A stretch of DNA of 17,656 nt from Chlorobiota bacterium (GTDB lineage Bacteria; Bacteroidota; Ignavibacteria; Kapaibacteriales; NICIL-2), in the NCBI GenBank assembly GCA_003695605.1, contig RFIK01000159.1, forward strand, positions 1-17,656. The letters run 5' to 3'. The notes under the pieces are model-generated. The model searched no databases. It saw nothing but the letters and a program-made list of their open reading frames with translations, and had not been told where the DNA came from. How positions within the stretch are numbered: the stretch's first letter is position 1; each line of letters opens with the position of its first letter. Position numbers and translations under genes: made by a program. Below are positions 1-6,821 of this stretch, piece after piece.

Positions 1-1092
1 CTCTACTCCAGCATACGAGCGCAGCGTTGGATCAAAGACCACATCGAGAAACTGCGGCAACAGTTGCTTGCCGACAAACGGCTTGAGCGTTTGACTCGAT
101 GTTGGATCCTTGATGCGATGGCCTTCGGCGCGATGACCAAAAATTTCGTGGAAGAAGACCCCTGCAGCTCGCCCTGATAGCATCGCAGGACCAACGTAGG
201 TTTCAAGCACCGGCGCGGTGCGGAGTTTCTCCAGAAGCGCCACCGTTTGTCGGACGTCGGATTCGAGCGAATCGAGCGTCGGCAGTCCTTCAGCGCTGCG
301 GGAGAGGTACGTTCGGTATAGCGGCAGGGTCATTCCATCGTCAGCTTTTGTGCGGGCAACGATCGTAATGCGCCAGAGCGGCTCGGTGGTAACGATCGTA
401 CTGCCATCGCTAGCAACCAAGTATTTCCGTAGCATCGTGGCTTGCAGGCTCACCTGACTTGTGAGCACGTGCGGCTGGCTGGCCAGTAACGCCGACAGTC
501 GCCGCACTCGCGGTGCCCAGACTCCAGTATCACACACGAACGGCTGTGGTGGTTCGATGCAATGCTGGGGCGGATATGGAGTGAAATCAGCCGAGGTGTC
601 TTCTTCACGAACTTTGACCGCGCGATTTGTCAAGACTTTCTCGTAGCGTTCCACTGCTGCTTTGTAGGTGCGGTCGGTCGCTTGCCAGATGACCTGCCGT
701 AGCGCGAGCGTATCTCCGTCGAAGGGAAGTTCCACCGAACCTTGCCCACGCCCGAACTGAATACCGCTCGAACCGCGGAGGATGTGCGTATTATCGAGCG
801 TGTAGTTGCCAACGCGGACGCTGACATCGAGCAATCGCTGGCGTCCAATCGTGGCGCTCACGAGTGCGCCACCAGTAGCGCTCAAGGAGACACCCTGCTG
901 ATCGTACACCCAGTAGGCGATGTAATATGCAGGGCGTTCCGCTGTGCGGAGAGTTTCAGTCCAGCGGGCAAGCTCCTGGTGAAGTGCGGAGAGAATAGCA
1001 TCGGTGGTGTCGCTGCCTGTCTTGGCTTGGACAAGCGCTCCACCGAGAAAAAGGGGATAGAAGCAGCCCCAACGAAGTATGCTACGCAGCAC
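1..1092 (-). CDS. Exported TldD/PmbA-family metalloprotease (3' end outside window)
   Basis: The 364 visible residues begin with a signal peptide: two arginines in the first seven residues, a hydrophobic stretch, and a likely cleavage after Val-Gln-Ala at about residue 23. Near the window edge lies HEIFGH (residues 315-320, bases 133-150) followed by RAEGHR, the zinc-binding HExxxH signature of the TldD/PmbA (peptidase U62) family. In that family this motif sits in the larger N-terminal part, and a third metal ligand lies in the C-terminal half, which is not visible here. Cytoplasmic TldD works with TldE on unfolded peptides; a secreted homologue would act in the periplasm, and its substrate is unknown. 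The GTG at 1092 is chosen because GGAGG lies 10 nt upstream and the signal peptide starts there. A GTG at 1155 overlapping the rplI stop (GTGA) would add 21 residues. It is co-directional with rpsF and rplI. The family call is firm, the start less so. Confidence 0.85.
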   Translation of the reverse strand, partial: MLRSILRWGCFYPLFLGGALVQAKTGSDTTDAILSALHQELARWTETLRTAERPAYYIAYWVYDQQGVSLSATGGALVSATIGRQRLLDVSVRVGNYTLDNTHILRGSSGIQFGRGQGSVELPFDGDTLALRQVIWQATDRTYKAAVERYEKVLTNRAVKVREEDTSADFTPYPPQHCIEPPQPFVCDTGVWAPRVRRLSALLASQPHVLTSQVSLQATMLRKYLVASDGSTIVTTEPLWRITIVARTKADDGMTLPLYRTYLSRSAEGLPTLDSLESDVRQTVALLEKLRTAPVLETYVGPAMLSGRAAGVFFHEIFGHRAEGHRIKDPTSSQTLKPFVGKQLLPQFLDVVFDPTLRSYAGVE

Positions 1093-1102
1093 AGCAGTAC
1101 TG

Positions 1103-1107
1103 CCTCC
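1103..1107 (-). promoter_or_regulatory. Shine-Dalgarno site for the TldD-like gene
   Basis: On the minus strand the sequence is GGAGG, 10 nt before the GTG at 1092. It is the main reason for preferring this start over the GTG at 1155, which has no purine-rich site in front of it. Confidence 0.5.
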
Positions 1108-1151
1108 GGGTGCAGGAGTCTGTGCTGGCTTCGACAGTGCAGGTGCGCTGC

Positions 1152-1598
1152 TCACTCTTGGCTGATCACCCAGATTTTGAGGGTGCCGACGATGTCCTGG
1201 AATAGCCGCACCTTGACTTCGTAGATGCCGAGTGTTTTGATTGGTTCTTCGATGATGATCGAGCGGCGATCGATCGAAAAGCCACGGAGCGCAAGTTCAT
1301 CGGCGATCATCTGCGGTGTCACAGAGCCGAAGAGCTTTCCTTCTTCACCAACACGCATGGGAATCGAAATCTGTAGCTCGGCAAGTTGAGCCGCAGTGAG
1401 CTCGGCTTGCTCACGCAGGCGCTGCTGCTTACGCTCGTAGTGCTTGCGCTCGAACTCAATGCGCTTGAGCGCTGATGGCGAAGCGTAGTAGGCAAGCTGG
1501 CGCGGGATGAGGTAGTTGCGCGCGTAGCCGTCCCGCACTTCGACGACATCGCCAATCGACCCCAGTTGGGGGATGTTCTCGCGGAGAATGACTTTCAT
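1152..1598 (-). CDS. rplI: Large ribosomal subunit protein bL9
   Basis: This is 148 residues, the normal length for bL9. The N-terminal 23S rRNA-binding domain (residues 1 to about 50) starts MKVILRENIPQLGSIGDVV and continues with the conserved GYARNYLIP run. A charged connecting helix rich in Glu, Arg and Lys follows (about 50-80), then the C-terminal domain with KLFGSVT. bL9 binds near the L1 stalk base and affects reading-frame maintenance. The gene follows rpsF by only 22 nt, so the two are presumably co-transcribed; rpsR, which normally lies between them, is absent. No clear Shine-Dalgarno precedes the ATG, so translation may be coupled to rpsF. The stop overlaps a possible GTG start of the protease gene downstream. 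Confidence 0.97.
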   Translation of the reverse strand: MKVILRENIPQLGSIGDVVEVRDGYARNYLIPRQLAYYASPSALKRIEFERKHYERKQQRLREQAELTAAQLAELQISIPMRVGEEGKLFGSVTPQMIADELALRGFSIDRRSIIIEEPIKTLGIYEVKVRLFQDIVGTLKIWVISQE

Positions 1599-1620
1599 AG
1601 GAAAACGTGCGCTAGTGTGG

Positions 1621-2016
1621 TTACTCTTGTGTTGCCTGTTCCGCAGGAGCTTTCTCTGCCGAGACCTCGGCAGGTTGTTCGGTAGGTGCAGCCATGCGCT
1701 GCGTGCGATACTCGATGAGTCGTTCGGAAAGCTGGAGCGTCAGATGACGGAGAACGCTATCGTCGAGGATCAAGTAGCGATCAATGACGGGAATCGAGCT
1801 TGGCGGCGCCTCGAAGATGCAATGGACATAGTACCCGTTGTACTTTTTCTTGATGGGATACGCCATGCGCCGCCGTCCCCAGCGATTGAGTTCTTGGATG
1901 GTGCCACCATGCTGGACGATGTACTCGCTGATGCGGGCAATGGATTCCTCGATCTCCGCATCCTCGAGCGCGGCATTGATGATGTAGGTGGTTTCGTACA
2001 ACCTGCGTGTGCTCAT
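1621..2016 (-). CDS. rpsF: Small ribosomal subunit protein bS6
   Basis: The 131-residue product begins with YETTYIINAAL and contains RRMAYPIKKKYNGYYV, both standard bS6 features. bS6 binds the 30S platform as a heterodimer with bS18. The core ends at about residue 105. The rest is a low-complexity tail rich in Ala, Glu, Pro and Gln, as found in several lineages. The start is well fixed by AGGAG 6 nt upstream. It is the first gene of a minus-strand operon with rplI, divergent from queF. In many bacteria the S6:S18 complex regulates this operon through the mRNA leader; with rpsR missing from the operon, that circuit may differ here. Confidence 0.97.
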   Translation of the reverse strand: MSTRRLYETTYIINAALEDAEIEESIARISEYIVQHGGTIQELNRWGRRRMAYPIKKKYNGYYVHCIFEAPPSSIPVIDRYLILDDSVLRHLTLQLSERLIEYRTQRMAAPTEQPAEVSAEKAPAEQATQE

Positions 2017-2022
2017 GGATAG

Positions 2023-2027
2023 CTCCT
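2023..2027 (-). promoter_or_regulatory. Shine-Dalgarno site for rpsF
   Basis: On the minus strand the sequence is AGGAG, spaced 6 nt from the rpsF ATG. It is one of the cleanest ribosome binding sites in the window and shows that at least some genes of this organism use SD-led initiation. Confidence 0.6.
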
Positions 2028-2090
2028 GTGGATAGTAGAACGCTTGTTCAACTAGTCAACGCTCAGTGCGAGTGCTGACAGGATGGGCTG

Positions 2091-2098
2091 CAAAAATA
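2091..2098 (-). promoter_or_regulatory. Putative -7 element (TAnnTTTG) for the rpsF operon
   Basis: The minus strand reads TATTTTTG, an exact match to the Bacteroidota primary-sigma -7 consensus TAnnTTTG. It would place the transcription start at about 2085 and give a leader of roughly 70 nt before rpsF. No TTG lies at the expected -33 distance; the nearest upstream TTG is 26 nt from the element. The call rests on the -7 motif and its position in the divergent gap. Confidence 0.35.
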
Positions 2099-2143
2099 CG
2101 GCATTCAGCACTCGGCGTATCGAGCAACACTCCGAGGCTGCCG

Positions 2144-2151
2144 TAGCTTTG
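2144..2151 (+). promoter_or_regulatory. Putative -7 element (TAnnTTTG) for the queF operon
   Basis: The plus strand reads TAGCTTTG, again an exact TAnnTTTG match. Transcription would start near 2158, leaving about 25 nt before the ATG at 2184. This favours that start over the in-frame GTG at 2154 and ATG at 2160. No -33 TTG is visible in the 50 nt upstream. Confidence 0.35.
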
Positions 2152-2183
2152 CAGTGCGTATGTCGTTGCTGCTACGTGACACG

Positions 2184-2540
2184 ATGAGCGCACCACCGAT
2201 TGAAACGTTTCCCAATCCTGCACCCAATCGCCGGTACGTAATCACGCACGTCAACCCTGAGTTTACGTCCGTCTGCCCGAAAACAGGGCTACCGGACTTT
2301 GGGACCGTGACGATCCGCTACATCCCGCGCGAGCGGTGCATCGAGCTCAAATCGCTCAAGTACTACTACCTCAACTACCGCAACGAAGGGATCTTCTACG
2401 AAGCGGTAACTAACAAAATTCTCGACGACCTGGTCGCAGCATGCGACCCCGAGGAAATGACTGTCACCACCGAGTGGCGCACGCGCGGCGGCATCCACTC
2501 GATCATCGAAGCCACCTACCATCGGAGCGAGCAGCAATGA
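2184..2540 (+). CDS. queF: NADPH-dependent 7-cyano-7-deazaguanine reductase, short (unimodular) QueF
   Basis: QueF reduces preQ0 to preQ1 with NADPH in the queuosine tRNA-modification pathway. The 118-residue product has the QueF signature ELKSLKYYY (54-62), the nucleophile cysteine in SVCP (Cys31) that forms the thioimide adduct, the proton-relay aspartate in LPDFG (Asp38), and the substrate-binding glutamate in GIFYEAV (Glu73). Its length matches the short YkvM-like class, not the long two-domain enterobacterial class. ATG 2184 is chosen because a putative promoter element lies just upstream; an ATG at 2160 or GTG at 2154 would add 8 or 10 residues. It is the first gene of a five-gene operon, and its stop shares ATGA with the queD start. 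Confidence 0.93.
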   Translation: MSAPPIETFPNPAPNRRYVITHVNPEFTSVCPKTGLPDFGTVTIRYIPRERCIELKSLKYYYLNYRNEGIFYEAVTNKILDDLVAACDPEEMTVTTEWRTRGGIHSIIEATYHRSEQQ

Positions 2541-2986
2541 ACACTGTCCGCATCGCAAAAGAATTCCGCTGGGAAATGGGGCATCGCCTTCCTCTTCACA
2601 GCGGCCAGTGCAGTAACATCCACGGCCATTCCTACCGCCTCCGCATCGCTCTCGACGGTATCCCCGACGCAAACGGAATGGTGATGGACTTCTACGATCT
2701 GGCAGCTTTAGCCCAGCCAATCGTTGACATGCTGGACCATGCATTCCTCTGCTCGAGCGATGATGAGACGCTGCTGCGTTTTTTCCGCGATCACCCCGAG
2801 TTCAAAGTCGTCACCGTTCCGTTTCCAACAACAGTCGAGAACATCTGCCGGTGGATCGCTGAACATCTTGGCCAACAGCTCCGCCGCTACCAGAACGTCA
2901 CACGCTTGCATGTGCGTCTCCACGAAACTGCCACCGCTTTTGCTGAATGCGAGGTTCCACTTTCCACCACCCCAAGCGCACCATGA
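2537..2986 (+). CDS. queD: 6-carboxy-5,6,7,8-tetrahydropterin synthase (PTPS/QueD family)
   Basis: QueD converts 7,8-dihydroneopterin triphosphate to 6-carboxytetrahydropterin, the first committed step towards preQ0. The 149-residue protein shows the family's zinc ligands, His16 (in MGHRL) and His29/His31 (in CSNIHGH), with catalytic Cys25 in the same motif. It also has the DH pair at 67-68, the PTTVEN block at 97-102 and the C-terminal HETATAFAE with a conserved glutamate. It starts within the queF stop codon (ATGA) and ends within the gltX start (ATGA), so translation of the three genes is probably coupled. Two queuosine genes side by side support QueD over a sepiapterin-type PTPS. queC and queE are not in this window. 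Confidence 0.92.
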   Translation: MNTVRIAKEFRWEMGHRLPLHSGQCSNIHGHSYRLRIALDGIPDANGMVMDFYDLAALAQPIVDMLDHAFLCSSDDETLLRFFRDHPEFKVVTVPFPTTVENICRWIAEHLGQQLRRYQNVTRLHVRLHETATAFAECEVPLSTTPSAP

Positions 2987-4455
2987 GTGTTCGTGTGCGT
3001 TTTGCACCCTCTCCCACCGGCTATCTTCACATTGGCGGCCTCCGCACAGCGCTCTACAACTTTCTCTTCGCACGTCACCATGGCGGGCGTTTTGTTCTCC
3101 GCATCGAGGATACCGACCGAACGCGCTACGTTGCTGGATCCGTCGAAGACATCATGGAATCGCTTCGTTGGGCAGGCATTGAACCCGATGAGTCACCAAT
3201 CCACGGCGGAGAGTTCGGCCCATACGTGCAAAGCGAGCGCACGGAGATCTATCGCCATCACGCACAGCTGCTCCTCGAACGCGAGACCGCATACTACGCA
3301 TTTGACACTCCTGAGGAGCTAGAACGCATGCGCGAGCGGCAACAGGCAGCTGGCATTGCGCCACACTATGACCGCAGCTCGATGCGAAACCAATTCACGC
3401 TCGGGCCGGACGAAACCCGCCGACTCCTTGCAGCAGGCGAGCCGGCTACGATTCGGCTCAAGGTCCCGCTCCACGGGGAAGTCAAGTTCGACGACCGCAT
3501 TCGCGGCACGATCGTTGTGCCGTGCAAGGACATTGACGACCAAGTGCTCCTCAAGAGCGATGGCTTCCCTACATATCACCTGGCAAACGTCGTCGACGAC
3601 CATCTGATGGGCATCACGCACGTCATCCGCGGTGAAGAGTGGCTCCCGTCGACTCCCAAGCACATCTTGCTCTACCAGGCCTTCGGCTGGGAACCGCCGG
3701 AATTTGCACACCTACCACTCCTGCTCAACCCTGACCGTTCCAAGCTTAGCAAGCGACATGGCGACGTCGCTGTCCGTGACTACATCGCCAAAGGCTACTT
3801 CCCCGAAGCAATTGTGAACTTCATCGCTCTCCTAGGATGGAACCCCTCCGGCGATCGGGAGCTCTACACCTTGGAAGAACTCATTGCAGCCTTTTCGCTC
3901 GACCGTGTCAACAAAGCTGGCGCCGTCTTTGATCTGGCCAAGCTCGACTGGATGAACGCTCAATACCTCAAACAACGCGTCGAACGCGATCTTCCAGGGC
4001 TGATAGCCCAATTGCGACCGATTCTTGCCCAGCGAGGCTGGAACCCCGACGAGGAGTACATCGGACGCGTCATTGTCCTACTACACGAGCGCGTCCATCG
4101 GCTGCCAGAGATTGCCGAGTTCGGCGCCTACATGTTCACCCTGCCCGACTACGACGAAGAGTTCTTCCGCAGCGTGTGGGATGATTCCGTCCCCGTCACA
4201 CTCGAACAGCTCAAAAGCCTCATCGAGGCTACCGAGCCGTTTACTGCAGCGGCGCTCCACGAGCAGTTGAACCGCTACAGCCGCGAGCACAACATCCCAT
4301 TCCGCCAGATCGGAACGCTGCTTCGGCTGGCAATCACTGGAAAACGCGTGGGTGCTGGGATGATGGACACGATGGCACTCCTTGGCAAAGCAGAGGTGCT
4401 TCGGCGAATAGAGTTGTTCCGCGCATGGAGCACGCGCTATGCGCCTGGCGATTAG
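2983..4455 (+). CDS. gltX: Glutamate--tRNA ligase
   Basis: This class I aminoacyl-tRNA synthetase charges tRNA-Glu. At 490 residues it has the normal full length. PSPTGYLHIGG (10-19) is the HIGH-region motif, and KLSKRHGD (254-261) is the KMSKS equivalent. The C-terminal anticodon-binding helical domain (about 330-490) is complete, so this is GluRS and not the shorter GluQ-RS that modifies queuosine in tRNA-Asp. The zinc site of E. coli-type enzymes (Cys-x-Cys before TPEEL) is replaced by YYAFDTPEEL, so this enzyme likely binds no zinc there. The ATG at 2983 overlaps the queD stop; an in-frame ATG at 2947 lies inside queD and is not needed. It cannot be told from sequence whether it also charges tRNA-Gln. 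Confidence 0.96.
   Translation: MSVRVRFAPSPTGYLHIGGLRTALYNFLFARHHGGRFVLRIEDTDRTRYVAGSVEDIMESLRWAGIEPDESPIHGGEFGPYVQSERTEIYRHHAQLLLERETAYYAFDTPEELERMRERQQAAGIAPHYDRSSMRNQFTLGPDETRRLLAAGEPATIRLKVPLHGEVKFDDRIRGTIVVPCKDIDDQVLLKSDGFPTYHLANVVDDHLMGITHVIRGEEWLPSTPKHILLYQAFGWEPPEFAHLPLLLNPDRSKLSKRHGDVAVRDYIAKGYFPEAIVNFIALLGWNPSGDRELYTLEELIAAFSLDRVNKAGAVFDLAKLDWMNAQYLKQRVERDLPGLIAQLRPILAQRGWNPDEEYIGRVIVLLHERVHRLPEIAEFGAYMFTLPDYDEEFFRSVWDDSVPVTLEQLKSLIEATEPFTAAALHEQLNRYSREHNIPFRQIGTLLRLAITGKRVGAGMMDTMALLGKAEVLRRIELFRAWSTRYAPGD
4427..4430 (+). promoter_or_regulatory. Shine-Dalgarno site for the lipoprotein gene
   Basis: GGAG lies 8 nt before the ATG at 4439 and inside the last codons of gltX. It supports the small overlapping frame as a genuinely translated gene. 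Confidence 0.4.
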
Positions 4456-4897
4456 CATTGCTGCGGTAGTCTTTGCTGCTTGTGCGAGCACAACACCGCC
4501 ACCGTGCACTCTCCCACCAGGGCATGTCATTCGGTGGGGGACCTGGCTCGACTCCCTTGGGCGTCTCGAAGGGTACCAGCTCGCGTGGAATGGAACGGTC
4601 GCGCGCTATCTGCAAAGCATCCAGAGCGGCCAGATTCGTATCCTCGACACGCTCAACGTCCGTATTGAACCGCAAACGCACTGCGCTGTTGCAACTGATC
4701 TTCGAAATGCGTTCGTGCAGCACCAGACATACGTCGCCATCGGTCCTGTTTCGCACTACGTCGAGCTTACCACACCAACCGCAACAGCCCGCGCCGTCTG
4801 GGATGCGCGGTTCGAAACATACGGGAGCCGCCACTTTCGTGCTATTTTTCGGTGGTTGAATCACTTGGTCGGTAACGATGAAGCTGCTCATCGCTGA
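4439..4897 (+). CDS. Putative lipoprotein of unknown function
   Basis: I do not recognise this 152-residue protein. It begins MRLAISIAAVVFAAC, a short signal peptide with a lipobox-like FAAC and a cysteine at position 15. A Ser/Thr/Pro-rich linker with a second cysteine (Cys23) follows, then a mixed alpha/beta-looking body. The phenylalanine at lipobox -3 is less usual than leucine, so lipidation is likely but not certain. The gene overlaps gltX by 17 nt and the response-regulator gene by 20 nt, and GGAG precedes its ATG. Overlap at both ends suggests it is co-expressed with the regulator, and it could be an envelope protein tied to that regulator. Codon usage looks like the neighbours. Function unassigned. 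Confidence 0.7.
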   Translation: MRLAISIAAVVFAACASTTPPPCTLPPGHVIRWGTWLDSLGRLEGYQLAWNGTVARYLQSIQSGQIRILDTLNVRIEPQTHCAVATDLRNAFVQHQTYVAIGPVSHYVELTTPTATARAVWDARFETYGSRHFRAIFRWLNHLVGNDEAAHR

Positions 4898-6251
4898 TGA
4901 CCACGTAGATTACTGCGCCTCGCTGCGCGAATGCTTCTCGCTGCAGGGCTGGAGTGCACTGCTCGCGCACACAACCGATGACGCACTCGCCGCCATCGAA
5001 AACCACGCGCGCGAACTCGACTTAGTTTTGCTCGACATCGAGTTCGACGGGGAACAGCGCACGGGGATGGATGTGCTCGAAATCATCCGGCGACGCTTTC
5101 CGCACCTACCTGTTGTGATGATCAGCGGCAGAGGGACACTCGAAAGCGCCGTCCGCGCAATCAAGCTCGGTGCAGAAAACTTCATTGACAAAGCAACGCT
5201 CAGCAATGAACGGCTGCTCGAGGTTGTTCGCCAAGCTGCCGGCAGCGCATCCACCAACGGCACCGATACGGAAGCTGCGCTCAACTTTCTCCGCACGCAC
5301 GGTATCATCGCACAATCGCCGATCATGGCCGAGCTGGCGCACAAGATTCTTCGCATCGCACGATCACAACTGAACGTCCTCATCACCGGCGAGACAGGCA
5401 CAGGCAAACGGCTTGTGGCACAGGCCATCCATGCTGCCAGCTCTCGGAAGAACTACCCGTTCGTCACGGTGGACATTCCGAACATCCCGCGCGACCTTTT
5501 CCAAAGCGAAATGTTCGGTCACGTCCGCGGTGCTTTCACTGGCGCTGCGCAGGACAAACGTGGATTCTTCCATGCTGCCAATCGCGGCACACTCTTCCTC
5601 GATGAGATCGGCGATTTGGCGTACGACATGCAATCGAGCCTGCTCATCCCAATTGAGGAGAAAACCTTCCACCGCGTCGGCAGCAACGAAGTAGAAACTG
5701 TTGACATCCGCTTCATCTCCGCGACAGACCGCGATCTGGCAGCTGCAACCAAGCACGGTCTCTTCCGCGAGCAGCTCTACTACCGATTGCGTGAAACAGA
5801 GATCGTCATTCCACCGCTCCGGGAGCGACGGGAGGACATCCCGCTCATCGCACAGCACACTCTTGCACAACTCAACGAAGGAGCCTACACACCCAAAGCG
5901 CTCACCCCAGCAGCGCTAAGCATGCTTCAGGTGCAACAGTGGCCTGGCAACGTCCGCCAACTTCTCAGCGTCATCAAGGAGAGCTTCATGCTTGCCGGCG
6001 ACGGCGAATACATCGAGGAACGCCACGTTGCCAATGCTTTGCAATCTGGATACCGTACCACCGCATCCCGTTCTGCAGATTCGCTTGGCATGATCAAAGC
6101 CAATGCAGAAAAGGCTGCGATCGAAGAAGCACTCACAGCAGCCAAGGGGAACGTCACCAAAGCAGCTGCACTACTTGGTGTGAGCCGAGAAACGGTCTAT
6201 AACCATTGCCGGCGATACGGCATTGATCCCAAGCACTACCGACACGTGTAA
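4878..6251 (+). CDS. Sigma-54-dependent response regulator (NtrC family)
   Basis: The 457-residue protein has the complete NtrC layout. The receiver domain (1-120) has acidic pocket D7/D8, phospho-acceptor Asp53, Ser83 and Lys105. The AAA+ domain (about 142-390) has Walker A GETGTGK (171-177), the sigma-54-contacting loop GAFTGA (218-223), Walker B TLFLDEIGD (238-246), the arginine-containing region LRERREDIP (314-322) and WPGNVRQL (355-362). A Fis-type helix-turn-helix (about 415-446) ends the protein. It should hydrolyse ATP to open sigma-54 promoters when phosphorylated. No sensor kinase is encoded in the window, so partner and targets are unknown. The usual LLRVLQE after Walker B reads LLIPIEE here, so the arginine is replaced by isoleucine. 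The start overlaps the lipoprotein gene by 20 nt. Confidence 0.94.
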   Translation: MKLLIADDHVDYCASLRECFSLQGWSALLAHTTDDALAAIENHARELDLVLLDIEFDGEQRTGMDVLEIIRRRFPHLPVVMISGRGTLESAVRAIKLGAENFIDKATLSNERLLEVVRQAAGSASTNGTDTEAALNFLRTHGIIAQSPIMAELAHKILRIARSQLNVLITGETGTGKRLVAQAIHAASSRKNYPFVTVDIPNIPRDLFQSEMFGHVRGAFTGAAQDKRGFFHAANRGTLFLDEIGDLAYDMQSSLLIPIEEKTFHRVGSNEVETVDIRFISATDRDLAAATKHGLFREQLYYRLRETEIVIPPLRERREDIPLIAQHTLAQLNEGAYTPKALTPAALSMLQVQQWPGNVRQLLSVIKESFMLAGDGEYIEERHVANALQSGYRTTASRSADSLGMIKANAEKAAIEEALTAAKGNVTKAAALLGVSRETVYNHCRRYGIDPKHYRHV

Positions 6252-6261
6252 CACACCCACC

Positions 6262-6819
6262 TTATCGCCGCGTCCAGAGCACGTCCGGCACACCGAGCTG
6301 GTGATTGATCATCCGCGCTGCAACGAAGAGGAAGTCCGAGCACCGATTCAAGAACGGCACCACCACCTCTCCGATGTCCTCGTGCTCGGCAAGCTCGGTA
6401 GCACGCCGCTCAGCCCGGCGACACACCGTTCGCGCTTGATGTAGCAATGCAGCAGGCATGCTCCCGGTCGGCAGAATGAAGTGTTTCAGCGGAGGAAGCT
6501 CTTCTTCCCAGCGATCAATCCAGCCTTCGAGCCACTCGATATCGGACGGAGCAATCCGCGGCACTTCCCAACGGGGTGCCGGCTCCAGCGGCGTTGCTAA
6601 ATCGCTGCCGAGCGCAAAGAGGCGGTGACCCAACTCGAGCAGGATGTCTCGCATCTGCTCCGGCATGCGCTCGTGTGCAATCGCAATTCCGAGCACGCTA
6701 TTGAGCTCATCAACGGTGCCGTAGCACTCGATGCGGAGGGCATGCTTGGGAACACGTTGCCCGCCGAAGAGCGCAGTTGTGCCGCGGTCGCCCGTTTTGG
6801 TGTAGATACGTACTGCCAC
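6262..6819 (-). CDS. PduO-type ATP:cob(I)alamin adenosyltransferase
   Basis: This enzyme transfers the adenosyl group of ATP to cob(I)alamin, making coenzyme B12. The 185-residue protein has the N-terminal nucleotide-binding block YTKTGDRGTTALFGG (6-20), then YGTVDELNS, SDLATP, LPTGSMPAALLHQART followed by CRRAER, and a C-terminal NRCSDFLFVAAR. All are PduO-family hallmarks, as opposed to CobA or EutT types. The GTG at 6819 is chosen because it lies just 2 nt after the stop of the ABC ATPase gene and directly before the conserved region; longer in-frame starts would run into that gene. It is the last gene of the long minus-strand cluster and converges with the response regulator with only 10 nt between the stop codons. 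Confidence 0.93.
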   Translation of the reverse strand: MAVRIYTKTGDRGTTALFGGQRVPKHALRIECYGTVDELNSVLGIAIAHERMPEQMRDILLELGHRLFALGSDLATPLEPAPRWEVPRIAPSDIEWLEGWIDRWEEELPPLKHFILPTGSMPAALLHQARTVCRRAERRATELAEHEDIGEVVVPFLNRCSDFLFVAARMINHQLGVPDVLWTRR

Positions 6820-6821
6820 GG

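Noticed and set aside
1067..1070. A possible frameshift at the start of the TldD-like gene, in the run of four C
   Set aside because: It came from miscounting the five-A run at 1048-1052. On recounting, the frame from GTG 1092 to the HEIFGH motif is continuous (942 nt, a multiple of three).
742..1224. Plus-strand open frame of 160 codons
   Set aside because: It is antisense to the start of the TldD-like gene and the end of rplI, with low-complexity composition typical of a shadow frame.
2063..2078. A hairpin (TCAG, 8-nt loop, CTGA) in the rpsF leader as an S6:S18 operator
   Set aside because: The stem is only four base pairs and the known bulge motif is not evident; too weak to call.
4373..4388. 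A sigma-54 promoter-like sequence (TGGCAC...GGCAA) upstream of the response regulator
   Set aside because: The GG-to-GC spacing is one base short and TTGC is not matched; it lies inside gltX coding sequence.
2983..4455. gltX as GluQ-RS acting on queuosine, suggested by its queuosine neighbours
   Set aside because: The 490-residue length and complete anticodon-binding domain mark it as a normal GluRS.
6240..6265. A terminator between the converging response-regulator and adenosyltransferase genes
   Set aside because: Only 10 nt lie between the stops, and there is no GC-rich inverted repeat followed by a T run.
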